A stretch of DNA of 64,000 nt from Oscheius sp. JU75 (GCA_037178855.1 JASJZC010000002.1:3162001-3226000), one strand, 5' to 3'; positions 1-12,490 are shown, numbered from the stretch's first letter. A program made the numbers and translations. Notes: generated by a model not told the origin, from the letters alone.

Positions 1-1601
1 AAAAAAGGTCACGATTTCGTCGTGTTTATCACGCATCCTTGTCCCCGAAACACCTCTCCTTGTGGGAGAAGAGACCAAACGTCTTTTTGGAAGAGAGACA
101 CTTTCAACGAAAACCCCAACTTTAACAGTCTCCCATAAATCGCCTCCGTTCCCATTTTTCGCGCGCTCCTTCTTGCAGAATGCCTTCTATCTCACGTGTT
201 CTTCTCCTCGTGTTTGATCAAAGGAGTCTGTCCCGGACACGCGCCTACAACCCACTAATCTCTAATGACCTCCGTAAAACAGGGATGCCTCCTGAAATGA
301 GAAGAGAGATAAGGAGTGACGTCTCCTTTCGGCCGTCTCTCACGCCTACTGGTCGAGAGAAACAGACAGCGTAAAAGACAGTTTTTTCGTTTCAAAGATC
401 GTTTCTCTACTGCAAGAGAGAGAGAGATAGCTGTCTGGGAATGTTGCAGACCAGTACCAGTCGGTCTCTCTCTCTCGTCTCTTGCAGACAGACAGACAAG
501 TGAGTCAAGTAACAGACAGTCAGAGAGCGTCGGTGCCTTTTTGTCCTTGCAGACAGTATGAGTTTAGTTTACAGTCTGCCTAGATGGAGAGAGAGAGAGA
601 GAGAGCGACAGATATTCCGGACACAACCAGAAAGTTATCACGTCGTGAAATGACGTGGCACTGACACTTCGAGTGACAGTTATCTATTCATTTTCGTAAA
701 ACTTCAGTTACCGCTTATCAGTCCCCCAGTTCCTCTTGAACACTTGTGTAAACATCCCCTTTACAATTTGAACAACTGATAGTCACATGGGGTGTGGTCA
801 CTCTAGGATCATGACAGGGGTTCGGCGAAGATCTAGCTCCTTGAAAAAGGGTTCAACAGCAATATAGAGAGTTCTTAAAGCTCTCAGCTTGACTCTTGAC
901 CCTTACTCTCATATTCCACTAGTTTTGATGATGATACAATCTCAACTGGTCACGGTAGTTATCTTGAATTAAACGTGTTCCTCTAGTTTGACTCTTGTGC
1001 CGTTCTTCGATAGTCTGCTAGAACTGAATTAAGACAGACTGTCTCGGTGAAGCTGCCATTGCGTTCCTGTGGATCCCTCACTGTTTCCGTACTCTTCAAC
1101 AAGTCTCTTGTTTGTTTCTCTCTCACGGAACCATCCCTAAACAAAGGTCAGCTGTCCCTTCGTTATCATTCCCGCCTCTCCCGCTCTCGACAGGATGCGT
1201 CCAGCCCAGCTTCGTCCGCTTATCCGTCGTCTCCTAAGCAGCTGTGAGACACCCGGGGTCAGTCCAGTTCTCCCCCAACCATTATACTTTTCCCCATATC
1301 CCAATCGTCACAATTGTCAGCACTGTTTTGATGACATCGAAGGCCGTCTATATCATCCTCTGCACTCTTTTCTGGGCGGAGTCGGCGAGATTGGGCGGGT
1401 AGAAAAGAACATGTGGCGCAGACGGATTGACGGCCCAGCCACGAGCACTCTCTCTCTCTCCGTGTCTAGCCAGCCAGCTGGACCCTTGTCGCTTTTCCGC
1501 CAAAAGATTTCGCTTCCTCCTTCTCCTTCTCTTACTTTTCTGCTCTTCATTCGAATAATTTTCAGTGGGTACCCGCTTTTCTCGAAGAAAAAGCCATCAA
1601 G
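1..1601. other. Upstream non-coding region
   Basis: I see no convincing gene. The sequence is rich in short CAGTC/GACAG and GAGA words, with a purine run near 415-430 and a (GA)n run at about 587-606. The last part is the promoter and 5' UTR of the cystathionine gamma-lyase gene. A TTTCAG at about 1560-1565 lies 36 nt before its start codon and could be a trans-splice acceptor. Confidence 0.6.
587..606. repeat. (GA)n microsatellite
   Basis: A run of about ten GA units lies in the 5' non-coding region upstream of the first gene. Confidence 0.85.
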
Positions 1602-3759
1602 ATGTCTCAGGACCGATTCCCTCACTTTGGAACAGCCGCCATTCACGTTGGACAGGAGCCCGAGCAATGGGACATGAACCAGGTGGGTCACAGATCAAGC
1701 CATATCGTCTAATCAGACCAGTTTGCCTCCAGGGGCAAATTTTGATCCAAATCTTCAGTTAGACCTTTCTTTACACTACGAGAGAATCAAAGTTCACTTT
1801 GAGGGCGTCATGGGAAGGGTCTAGGAAGAATTTCTGGTCTCACTGAACAGCGGAGAGACCAAGGCTGTTGACTCATTTTTTTGAGTATGGCGTTTCGGAA
1901 AGGTTTGAATTCACTGGAATTAGAACAAGGTCTGACTCTCCTCCAAAAACCAGTTACCTCTGGGAAGCTGTTAGTAAAAGAGCCTCTTTGCTCAGTCAGT
2001 ATCTGTCTCGCCTCTTTTGTGTATTCAAACGATGTCTGTCTCCAGAGAGTCTAGCTGTTCAGACTCTGATCTCCTGATCTCTAATCCAAAAATAGACTAT
2101 ATGATTATTCCCCTCGTGTAAATTTCATCATCCATTCGTTGAAAATAGCCAACCTCGCAGAGAACGTTCTAGAAGGTTTATTATGGGAACAGTCTATAAA
2201 CAATGTCTGTAGGGCATTTTGCTATAGTAGGCTATTCGAAATGACTACGCACATGACCGTCTCGGTTTCTCCCAGCCGCGTGAGTGTTCGCGACCTTTTC
2301 CCGAGGTGATAAATGGGAAAGAGAAAGAGACAAAGAACTCGTAAAGAGATAGGAGAGAAAGTAGAGACTAAAGGTTGACTCTTCAGGTGGTTCCTCCCAT
2401 CTCCCTATCCTCGACTTACAAACAGGATCGTCCCGGAGAGCCCAAGGGACACGACTACTCTCGAGCTGGAAACCCTACTCGCGACGTTCTTCAAAAGAAT
2501 CTGGCCGCTTTGGAGGATGCTAAATACTGTAAGTTTGTTCATAAATCTGTCTCTGTCTCTCTGTACTTTGACTATTACTTACCCTCTCTTTCAGGCCAGG
2601 TCTATGCTTCCGGCCTGGCTGCCAGCATGGCCGTCATCAACCGTCTCCGCACTGGTGACCACGTGATCTGCTCCGACGATGTCTACGGAGGAACTCAGCG
2701 CTTCCTTCGCAAGGTCTCCGTCCCTCAGCACGGCCTTCAAGCCGACTTTGTCGATCTTACCGTGATCGAAGAACTCCAGAAGGCTTTCAAGCCCAACACC
2801 AAGGCATGACTTTTGCTCTTTCCTTGCTTATTGAATTGTTCAGATTGTCTGGTTCGAGTCTCCTTCCAATCCTCTGCTAAAGGTTGTCGACATTTCTGCT
2901 GTTAGTCAGGCTGCCAAGAAGTACAATCCGGAGATTGTTGTCGTCGTCGACAACACCTTCATGAGTCCCTACTTCCAGAGACCTCTGTCTCTCGGAGCCG
3001 ATATCGTGGTCCACTCTTGCACCAAGTACGTCAATGGACACTCTGATGTGGTCATGGGAGCCGTCATCACCGACAACGACGATATCCAGCAGCATCTCTT
3101 CTTCCAGCAATTGGGTGAGTGGAAGTCTTAGAATAGTCACCATGTTCATTTTCCCTTTGTCAAACCGGCAATAGAAAATATATGTTCTAGGGTCTATTGT
3201 ACTTTTGGAGTCTGCTAAAACAGTATTCTTTCAGCCGTCGGAGCCATTCCCTCTCCCTTCGACTGCTTCCTAGTCAACCGTGGTCTGAAGACCCTCCATC
3301 TCCGCATGCGTGCTCACTACGAGAACGCCCTGGCCATCTCCCAATTCTTGGAAAGCAATGCTCGTGTCGAGAGTGTCCTCTACCCGGCTCTGCCCAGTCA
3401 TCCCCAACATGATGTCCACCAGAAGCAGACCAAGGGCATGAGCGGAATGATTTCCTTCTACCTGAAGGGCGGAATCGAAGAGAGCAGGACGTTCCTCCAA
3501 TCGCTCAAGATCTTCACTTTGGCCGAGAGTCTCGGAGGCTATGAGTCTCTGGCTGAGCTGCCTTCCATCATGACCCACGCCTCTGTGCCTCCTGAGGACA
3601 GAGCCAAGCTCGGAATCACAGACAATTTGATCCGTCTTTCCGTGGGAGTCGAGGATCTCGACGACCTGGTTCAGGATCTCGACCAGGCCCTCAAGACTGC
3701 TGTGAGTTAATACTTCAGATACTGAACTTATGTCCCTTTTCCAGATCCCCAAAGTCTAA
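1602..3759 (+). CDS. cth: Cystathionine gamma-lyase
   Basis: PLP enzyme of transsulfuration that cleaves cystathionine to cysteine, 2-oxobutyrate and ammonia; cytosolic. Six exons join in phase: 1602-1682, 2387-2528, 2595-2803, 2844-3114, 3235-3701 and 3745-3759, giving 394 aa, the usual family length. The Cys/Met-metabolism fold is complete: YSRAGNPTRD near residue 60, the PLP-lysine motif SCTKYVNGHSDVVMG, and SVGVEDLDDL near the C-terminus. The last exon encodes only IPKV. The third intron starts with GC instead of GT (AAG|GCATGA at 2804). Start chosen at the first ATG giving a family-like N-terminus (MSQDRFPHFGTAAIHVGQEP). Cystathionine gamma-synthase-like relatives are the only realistic alternative. 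Confidence 0.93.
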
Positions 3760-4262
3760 GTACAATCAGCATTCCATCCAAAAAGTTCTCGAAGCCGGTT
3801 CAAATTTCGCTCTCTTCCAATGCACACTATGTGTGTCAGTAGGTACCGAGTGGTCTTTTTCCCTACAAAGAAGCATATCGTTTCGACTTTGTGTCTAGAG
3901 AGATTGCGGTCTAATAAATGTGTGAAAAGTTAGAGTTTGAGGATTTGGACAGATGTCAGAGACAGTATCTCTTGATTCGGAGAATCAGCGAATTCTTCTT
4001 TGATCAGAAATAGAGTTAAGCAGGGCTTAAACGGATTTCTGGCTGAAGGAACACTGCTCCCTGTGAAGGCTCAGACTACCTAATTCTCGAGAACCATCTC
4101 CAAGACATGTCTTTACAGGTCAACGAGTCGAGGCGTTATTTTCAAGAACTAGCCGAATTCAGCCTTTATCCTATATATACAAAGTCTTCTAACTTTCTCT
4201 TTCTTGAAGGCACAGATACAATACAGTAAATATTCATTTATCACATTATGTACAATCACAAT
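3760..4262. other. Convergent intergenic region
   Basis: It contains the 3' UTR of the lyase and, on the other strand, that of the P450 gene. I see no further gene or RNA. Confidence 0.6.
3913..3918 (+). terminator. Poly(A) signal of cystathionine gamma-lyase
   Basis: An AATAAA lies about 155 nt after the stop codon. The next gene is convergent, so this hexamer is the natural 3'-end signal for the upstream gene. Confidence 0.6.
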
Positions 4263-6535
4263 CTACACTCTCCCTTCCGCCTTGCCAATCCTCATTTGGT
4301 ACTCGGAAGGCCTCTTCAGAACTCCACAATTGTTTTTTGACGCTGTAACTGGAAGACATTCTGTCGGCTGGATATTGTACCTCAGCAGCATGTTTCCGAT
4401 TATCTGTAATGCTTTGTTTCGGATTTTACCAAGTCGATTTACCAAGTAGAGCTCAGCTCTAGCTAGGGACTCCCCCGGACAGGATCGTTTACCCATTCCG
4501 AAGGGTGTAACATGCTGGTCGAGCTTGTCGTTGGTCAGGAATCGGGTAGGATCGAACTTAATCCTTGTTTTTCGGGGTTTAAAGAGATAGAGTACCTTAT
4601 CATCCTTGAAGAACTTTTCATCGCTCATCAGAAGAGAAATTTCCGCGGTTAGAGGCGTTCCCTTCTCCACTATAAAACCTCCAACATATGTATCTTCTTC
4701 AGTCCGTCTGAACAAGTTGATGTTCAAAATCGAGGCATGTCTTTGAATCTCCTGAACCCCCTGATTTTATTTCGAGTGGCTCTCCTACCGTAATCGTGGC
4801 ATTATAGTACGGGGTATTCGGACGATCCAGAAGAGACAGATCCCGCTCTCCTTTGGTTACCCGAAGCAACTCCTCCTTAATTTTCTCGATGACATCGAGA
4901 TTGTTCAACAGGAAGGCGAAGCCGGAGATCAGAGTCGTGACGGTAGTCTCTTGACCGGCTATCCAGAGATCGAAGAGGTTGATGGTCAAGGATGGGACAC
5001 TGAAGATACAACTGCTGGGAAGGAGAGAAAAAAACTTACTTGAAAGAAGAGGGACCGCTCTCCTTCTCTTCCTGTTTCATTTTGAGTAGGAAAGCGTCGA
5101 CATAATCTTCGGGCTCGTCTGGGATGACACGGCTTCCACTCTCGATGTCGAAGAGTCTGGAAGAGTACAGTTGGCACAACGGATCAGAGATCCTTGACTC
5201 TAGTTAAACATTCCGAAAATTCACAGCCCATAAGTACTAACAGTGTCTGAACGACTACGGAACAGACAGGAAATGTTCAGAGAGGTAGACAAGGAACTCC
5301 TACGACAGCTGACAGTCACAGTCCATACAACCTTCTTAAATCTATCAGTTAGACTAGAACTCTGTCAGGGCCTTCTGTCCTCATCGCCTACTGTCTTACT
5401 TCCTGTACTGTTGCTCATCCAAAGGACGCTTGGTCAAGAGCCATCTACTATATCTAGACGGAAATAACCCAAAGACAAACCTTTCCTTGACTCTCTTTTC
5501 AATGAATGCCTTCAAATCTCTCTGCGGCGCAGTCAGTTTCTGGTATCGGGTTCGAAGAATGGGCAGCTTGAAGGCGAACTCGTTGTTGAGGAAGAAGTCC
5601 AAGATAGAGACGTTTTCCACAAACTTGTCAATACTTCTCTTGAGCGAGTGGAACTCTTCTCCGTTTTCCTGAAGATTTGGCTTCTACACACAATAATGGG
5701 AAACATACTCCATCCAGCGGCTCGGAGAAGAGCATTCTGTTAATTATGCTTCCAACCATGAGATCGAACATGTCATGGGGTGACATGACGACAGTCTTGG
5801 AGCCAATTTCTTTGTCGATGCTCTCGCATCTCCAGTTCACTTCGGCCATGATTCGTTCCTCCATGATGCTGCGTCCAAGACCAAAGTTTCTAAGGGTGTG
5901 GAGAGCAAAGCGTCGCTGTTCAGTCCAGTGGTCACCGCTGGTCCCGACGATTCCAAGGCCTTCTGAAGGATTGATTATGTATTAGCGTGACCGTGAGAAC
6001 TGTTCCGAGCTGGAGCAATTGCAGGCTCTATAGAAAGTCAGTCAGGGCTCTGAACCAAACTAAACTCTTGGTCACAGTCTAAGAAGATCGTAACCACTGG
6101 CTAGACTTGAGGGCAGGCTGTCAAGAAATATGGTGTTTCCTTCTTACTATCTTATACACCAGGAACTCACTTCTAACAGCATTGAACAGTAGAGGTACCC
6201 ATCTCTGTGTGAATTCTCCTCCTCTCTTGACCATCGTCTCCTGAGCCAGATCCATTGTGGCGATGTGAACGGTCGGCTGCGGTCCCAACCAGATTGTGAA
6301 GACTGGTCCATACTCCTAAATCCTCTTTTTTTTAAATAAACCATCACTATAAAACCTTCTTCAGCTGCTTCATAGCTGCAACAATTCCTCCATGCTTGGC
6401 GGCCAGAAGACCAACTTGTGGAAGGTTTCCGAGAAAGGGGAAGGGGAATGGTCCAGGCGGAAGCTTAGTCCTTTTCTTCAGAGGATAGGCGATTAGAAGA
6501 GCCAGTAGAATAGTAATTAGGATGATGGTTATCAT
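4263..6535 (-). CDS. Cytochrome P450 monooxygenase, complete
   Basis: Membrane-anchored haem-thiolate oxygenase of the ER. Eight exons join in phase: 6535-6356, 6315-6171, 5962-5709, 5668-5481, 5156-5040, 4999-4789, 4751-4443 and 4403-4263, giving 514 aa. An N-terminal hydrophobic anchor (about residues 2-16) is followed by the proline hinge PPGPFPFPFLGNLP. Then come the C-helix region DHWTEQRRFALHTLRNFGLG, the I-helix oxygen-binding AGQETT and the haem loop FGMGKRSCPG with the ligand Cys. The 39-nt intron at 4404-4442 and the 37-nt intron at 4752-4788 can be read through in part, but splicing restores the family pattern. It looks like a CYP2-clan microsomal enzyme of the expanded nematode type; I cannot assign the subfamily. 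The upstream region is shared with divergent unc-93. Confidence 0.92.
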
Positions 6536-8063
6536 CTTGACATGTCTATCTGGCTGGCTGCGCGCTCTTATACGCTCTTCTCATGGGTTATCGGTCGGGG
6601 GACTACAAAATGGCACACGTTTGGCCCAAAAAGACACAGAAAGGGACGCGAAGACCAGTTATCAAGAGGCAGTGATGAAAGTAAACAAGACACAAATAGA
6701 TTAGGGTTTCATGAAATGAGTGACTGCTTGAATTATGGGTTCCTAACTGCCATTTGGACAGGAAAGATTGACTGAATGTTCGTACAAGATCGACAGGGAC
6801 AATGACAGAATGACTGGACAAGTGACACAAACAGTAATTTGAGGGAGACAGTCCCGAAAAATCTACTGGCAGTGTCCAGAAGCATTCAAATTTTCGTGAC
6901 GGGACAAACATCTAGCGAAGTGAAAAAAAAAACCGAAGCGAAGTCCGCAACTCTTTCCTTACTTCACTCTTTTTGAAACTACTTTTCTAGACTTGTCACG
7001 TTTGTGTGCAAACAGTTGGCAGTTGTTCCCGTCGGTCAAGTTAGGTTTTGGGCGATGGGTAATGTCCAAATTTTGCCCGTGAAGAGACCAGTGGAAAGCA
7101 ACCTGGCGACAGTGACAGTAGTAGAATAACGGGGATATAGTGAGAGGCATTCCTTCCAATGGCGTCTACCTGACTTGACCGACGGGAACAAATGCCAACT
7201 GCTTGTACGCTTCCTAACTTTGCTCTGGAGACTTCTTGTGAATAACGGTGGAGAGTGACAGTAACAGAGTGAGCGATCATTCTTCCAGTAGCGTCTACCT
7301 TGAATTTGACGAGAAGGAAAGAATTTGACAAGTTTTCTGCTTGATTTGTGGTTTTCAATTTTGGAAAGACTCTCCCTTACCGTCCTCCACACCCCTCGAC
7401 GCCACTCTAGTCTCCCATACTCGATTTGCTTGTCACTCCCTACAGAATCCCTAATCTGCCCTCGAAGCGAAGACATAGAGTTTTAAGATCGGAGTTGCTA
7501 CCTCAGATCCTAGTCAAGATATGCGGAGGAAGGTAAAGGGAGTCAGAGCAAAAGAGCGACAAAACTTCGAGCAAAAAGTAGAAATACCTGACCTTTGGGG
7601 AGGAGCGCACAGATGTCCGCACAGCAGAAGAAGCCAGAGTCGAGTGGCGAGCTCTCTGCCTTTGGGAGAGTACTTTTCTTGACTTGTCAAATGATAAACA
7701 AGACAAGTCTAGAAAAGTAGTTTCTAAAAGAGGGAAGTTAGGAAAGCGGGCTTCACTTCTGTTCTTTTTGAGAAGAGCAATCGACTCGGACTGTTTTGCC
7801 TGGGCATACTGCACCAGGTCCCACCAAGACTTTTTCAATCCGGTCGGACTCCGATGTTTAAAGGCCGTCAGCGTCTGAAAACAGCTAGAAACAAGCGTAC
7901 ACATGCAACTCTTCAGCCCAGAGAAATAGTAGTGGTTTACAGCGTGGGCCGCTGGCCGGCGGATCCTCCGATTCACACACAGCTGCTCCGATTTTTCAAG
8001 CGTTTGATTATACCCTCTTCAGTCTCTTCTCTTCGTATCGTTTAACCAATTCATTATAGGGGT
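6536..8063. other. Divergent promoter region with repeats
   Basis: It separates the P450 (minus) and unc-93 (plus) starts, so both promoters must lie here. Much of it is occupied by a segment bounded by long inverted repeats (6933-7763) that also carries imperfect internal tandem repeats of roughly 125 nt (about 7090-7345). The open frames here have no protein-like character. The sequence ATTATAG ends 3 nt before the unc-93 ATG and could be a trans-splice acceptor. Confidence 0.5.
6933..7763. mobile_element. Inverted-repeat-bounded element, about 830 bp
   Basis: The arms at about 6933-7001 and 7697-7763 are reverse complements over roughly 65-70 nt with a few mismatches and small gaps. They share an exact core GAAACTACTTTTCTAGACTT. 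No transposase frame is visible. This is the structure of a non-autonomous DNA transposon (MITE-like), but no target-site duplication was established. Confidence 0.5.
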
Positions 8064-11000
8064 ATGAGTGACAATGCTTGGGATATGATGGAGGGACGAG
8101 GATCAGTTCCTCGTAGATCCATGTCTCCAGCCAGAACAAGTCATATCGACTCAGAGGTGGTCTTTGATGATGTTGACCTACAAGCTCTGGGTATTGGAAG
8201 GCATGAGATCGCAGAAGCTGAGAGAGAACACAGGAAACGGAGCAAGTAGGTATTTCTTTTTGTTTTTGTATGCGAAATCCAGATCTCCGGCAATGGACAC
8301 GATCCGGCGTGTTTCTCGAAGAGTACTGGAGAGAATGCATGTGATTCGAAAGAAGGACGAGACTTTTCTAATGCCTGAGTTGGATATTGACACATTGCCC
8401 TTGGACGACTATTGTAAAAGGTAAGGAATTCGTGACGGAGCCTGCTGACAGTCCTTCTTTAGACCGAAAGAATTCTTCAAAGAGTCAAAGCCATTCTCGT
8501 TCAGAGAACTAGGGTGGTTTCCGAAACCTGAACCACAGAGAGTCGAGAAATGGTGAGTCTATTGAGAGTCAGATGCTCTATAGCCTGATTTGTTATCCTG
8601 CTCATTGACCAGTAAAAAAAGAACTGTCTGATCAAAAATCGCTCAAGTGTGATCCAAAAAAGTCTTTCACACACGAAATTAAAATTCCACCTACGGCCAC
8701 ATCACTTTGAAAGTATTATATACGCCATCCCGTCCTATCTGGCAAGCCAAACAATGCTGGGTCCGGTTATAGTTATTTTCAAAGAAGAGTGGCAGTCACG
8801 ACGTTTTACGCGCGTCGCCACTTTTTCAAATCGGGCACAAACGCCGCTCGTTTTCTTAAGTACAGTATCCTACAAAAATCCTGGTTCAAATCGGTTTTGG
8901 CACAGAATACCATACATAGATTAATCTAAAAAGCGCGCACTTGCGCGGATTTCCCACTCTTCGAGCTCCAGTTTCTTACTTTTTACTTTATTTTTGAAGA
9001 ATTCTGTGCAGAAATCAGATCATTAGAAAAACCTAGAGCTAATAACAAGTTTAAAAATCGTTTTTCTCAACAGCGTCTCCACCTGTCGCTCGTTAGTTTT
9101 AGTTGACACTCCCATCACGCCTTATAAAAGGCGAAGGCGTCAGTTTGTGGACGGAGATAGCTTCCAAATTTATCACGCCTCCTGTCAGACAGAACTATTC
9201 TTATCTAGCCTAAAATTGTGAAAAAGGAAAAAGAATAATAGATGGAAAGTATGTGGCTGACGAAATAAAAGAGATCTAATTTTGAATTCCCGCCCTCGAA
9301 ATAGGAAATTGGCGCGAGAAAAAGTGGCGACGCTTTTTGCATGGGCGTAAAACGCCGTGCAGTGAGCTAATTCGTTAAAGGTAGAATGCGAAAGGCCTCG
9401 CGAGGAAATTACAGTAACCAGTGCTCAGGCTGGTAGATTTTCGCTATTTTAGCGTGTTTACGGCTATTTTTCAGTTGTTTTGACATTGACATCGAATTCA
9501 AGACCCAAGAAAACAAACAAAAAATTGACAACAAATTCGTAGAAAAAAAACTGCCAGAAAACTTCTGCTCACCTATTTTGGCCATTTTCAAGGTTTTTCT
9601 TACGCATTTTTCCCTAAATTTACTGTCAAGTAGATTTATTGATGTCTAGGATTCGATTACCCGGTCAGAATGGGAAAAAGCATACGGAAAATAGTAAAAA
9701 TTTAAAAATGTGAAAATTTCTTTTTCGTGCGCGAACACTGGCACCAGCATTCAAATTCAGGTGCCGCTCTTCGTTGGAAATAGACTATAGTACTTGGATC
9801 GAAAATGGCTTGGGAATCCCGGGTGTCGTAAGCTTTTTACTTATTATGGATCTACAAGTTATACCCTTTTCGCTGTACTTTTTGAACAATCTGCCTTTTT
9901 GCCCGTTTTTGACCAAGCCCATTGACTCTGTCCTTGTATGGTTCCTACTGTCCTTTGATACCTTCTTGACTCTCTGTTTTCCAGTGCCTACCTCTTCCGA
10001 GGAGTGGAAGTCGACGAGGATGACGACTTTCCTGATCACATTGAACTGGACCGGATTCCTGACTACGATCCTTTCTGCCCCGTGCACGGTAGTCGTCGGC
10101 GAATAGCTCGTTCTCGTCTTGTCACTATGCAGTCTCTCATGAGCAGTGTGGACAACGATATGCCTGAAAGTTACGACCAGGATTTTGTCACAAAACTGAT
10201 CAGAAAAGCCCGAAAGAGCAAAGAACCGCTAGCTGTGAGACAGAGAAATGAGAAGACAATGAGGAAGATTCATTCCAATCTCTGGATCATCTCACTGGCT
10301 TTTCTGTTCCTGTTCACAGCGTTCAACGGTCTACAGAACCTTCAGACTACAGTGAATCGGGAGCTAGGAGCAGACAGCCTAATGTAGGTTCCACTGTCAA
10401 GCGGTAATAGTTCTCTTCAGAGTCTTCTACGTCTCGCTGGCTATCTCCTCAATTTTCGTCCCCTCCTTCATGATTGACAGGCTTGGCTGTAAGATGACTA
10501 TTGCTACCTCGATGGCAATCTACGTCGTCTACTTGGTAGTCAACATGAGACCGAGGTGGGTCATTCTCACTCCTCTTACCTATTACATCCAGCTACTATT
10601 CCCTGATCCCAGCTTCGATAATGGCAGGAGCAGCCGGAGCCTGTATATGGGGAGCGCAGTGTGTCTACATAGTGGAGATGGGAATGAAGTATGCCCGTCT
10701 GAACTACGAGAACTCGAACACGGTTATTTTTAGGTAGTCTCTCTTGTTTCAGTTCCACAAAAGCTTTTAGATTTTTTGGCTCCTTCTTTATGATCTTCCA
10801 CATGGGTCAAGTGCTGGGAAATCTGCTCTCTTGGATCATTTTCAGTGCTTCTATCAAACAGCCGATTGTGATGGACAGTGTTGACAGAACGTAAGCGGCT
10901 TTTGGCTACATGTAAAGAGGACGGGTTCAGGTGTGGGTACATGTTCCCTCTGAATGAGAGTATGCTTTCTCCTATTGCTTTTGAGAATCTAAAACGACCA

Positions 11001-12011
11001 CCTCAAGGAGCATATACAGCAGGTAAGACGAGAGTCGAGGGAGACAGAGGAACAGAGAGATAGACGGTCTGAGAGTGTCAATCTCTTACTCTCTTCTTAC
11101 AGTACTTCTGGCCTACCTGTGCTGTTCCTTAGTAGCCGTTATGATCCTGACCATGTGTTTGAATGCCCTAACACGTGACGCTATCAATCGTCAACGTGCT
11201 CCCTCGTTCGATCCCGAGTTCCTTCGTCTTCTTTGGGACAACCGAGAAAACTCAAAGGTGCTCTTGCTCGTCCCATTGACTCTCTTCAACGGGATTGGGA
11301 AAGCATTCGTTTGTGGAGTCTTCACCAAAGCTTTCGTGGCCTGTGGACTCGGAGTAGGACAGATCGGAAAGATTGGCTTTGCCTTTGGACTCTCTGACGC
11401 AGTCTGTTCTCTCGTCTTTGGTCCGCTGATCAAGCTCTTCGGACGGATGCCTCTCTTCGTCTTCGGAGCGGTCGTCAATCTTTTGATGATCTTGACTCTC
11501 ATGATCTGGCCCCTAAATCCAGCCGATACGGCCATATTCTACGTCGTCGCCTGGGTCTGGGGAATGGCCGACGGTGTTTGGAACACCCAAATCAATGGTA
11601 AGTCAATGGAAGTTTGAAAGAGAAAGACAGAGTGACAGAGAGTACAAGACAAGTTCAGGTTTCTGGGTAGCTCTGGTAGGTCGCCAAAGTCTCGACTTTG
11701 CCTTCACTAACTACCGTATCTGGGAGGCTCTTGGTATCGCCTGTGGCTATCTAATGGCGCGTACACTGACTGTAAACGTGTATCTTCTCATCTCAGTCGG
11801 CTTCTTGATGGTCGGAATGGTCGGTTATACTGTCTTGGAGAACTACGATCCCGTCATGGTAAGAATATGAGTACCGAACTTAACCAGAATTTAGAAATAC
11901 TTCGAGCAGATGGTCAGTGTTCTGGTAGTGCCGAGGAAGAAGGGCAATACTTCTATGGAAGTTTCTCTCATCAGCAAGCTGACCAAGTCGGCCGACACTC
12001 TCAAGTTGTGA
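8064..12011 (+). CDS. unc-93: UNC-93-like potassium-channel regulator
   Basis: Multi-pass membrane protein of the UNC-93 family. In C. elegans the orthologue acts with the two-pore K+ channel SUP-9 and SUP-10 in muscle. Eleven exons join in phase: 8064-8245, 8283-8420, 8463-8552, 9985-10383, 10421-10555, 10593-10733, 10771-10890, 10931-11022, 11103-11597, 11659-11858 and 11895-12011. The product is 702 aa, close to the C. elegans protein. About 240 hydrophilic N-terminal residues, acidic around VDEDDDFPDHIELD, precede the MFS-like core that opens with NLWIISLAFLFLFTAFNGLQ. The late motif WGMADGVWNTQINGFWVALV is typical of the family. Intron 3 (8553-9984) is 1.4 kb and carries an inverted-repeat element. 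The stop codon is only 20 nt from that of the convergent gene. Confidence 0.9.
8792..9366. mobile_element. Inverted-repeat element in unc-93 intron 3
   Basis: About 8792-8827 and 9316-9366 are imperfect reverse complements, including an exact GTCGCCACTTTTTC and an exact CGTTTTACGC. The enclosed 0.5 kb has no coding potential. It resembles a MITE with degraded terminal repeats. Confidence 0.42.
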
Positions 12012-12031
12012 TCTCAATATATCTGCTTTTA

Positions 12032-12311
12032 TTATCCACGAACAAATCTCTCACAAATACATCCGTCAGGCTTCTTACAATCCGCTGCCTTGTTCTTGAA
12101 CATACACATCCAATAGGCTCCACAGCTGAGAGTACAGGCAAGATTGGCCTTCTCTCCTCCTTTGCCCTTGCCGAAAATATCCTTGAAGAAGTCCGTGATG
12201 AACTGAACTGAGGTCTTGAAGGAGGGATTAAGAGGAACATACGTTAGCCTCGGCTGTATGGAGAGATCCCACGAGGAGAACGCTCAAAATGAGGAGGAAT
12301 GACGAGTTCAT
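12032..12311 (-). CDS. Small secreted cysteine-rich protein
   Basis: Two exons, 12311-12243 and 12202-12032, encode 79 aa. The first 22 residues (MNSSFLLILSVLLVGSLHTAEA) form a clear signal peptide, ending almost exactly at the 40-nt intron. The mature part is about 57 aa and has six cysteines in the order CTLSCGAYWMC, then DCKKPDGCIC, so three disulphides are likely. The size and exported, disulphide-rich design resemble antimicrobial or other small effector peptides, but I recognise no family. A nearer acceptor 6 nt upstream would shift the frame; the chosen one keeps phase and the Cys pattern. The poly(A) hexamer AATAAA overlaps the stop codon. Confidence 0.7.
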
Positions 12312-12490
12312 AGCTGACTCATTAAAATGGAATAACACTTCTATTATATAGAGGGTAGTGACAGGAAGTGAGGTCAAATTTGTTTGTGGACCAGCTGTTT
12401 TCACAGGTAGTCAAGCAATGTGTACTATCCGGAAGCGGTCAAAACTCATACCGGTGAGAAGGGGACAGTTACAGTGACTCTTCATTCTTT

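Noticed and set aside
1353-1691. 112-codon minus-strand frame upstream of and overlapping CTH exon 1
   Set aside because: Antisense shadow; its right end overlaps the true first exon and it has no protein-like motifs.
7503-7976. 157-codon minus-strand frame in the unc-93 promoter region
   Set aside because: It spans an arm of the inverted-repeat element and shows no domain or splice continuity.
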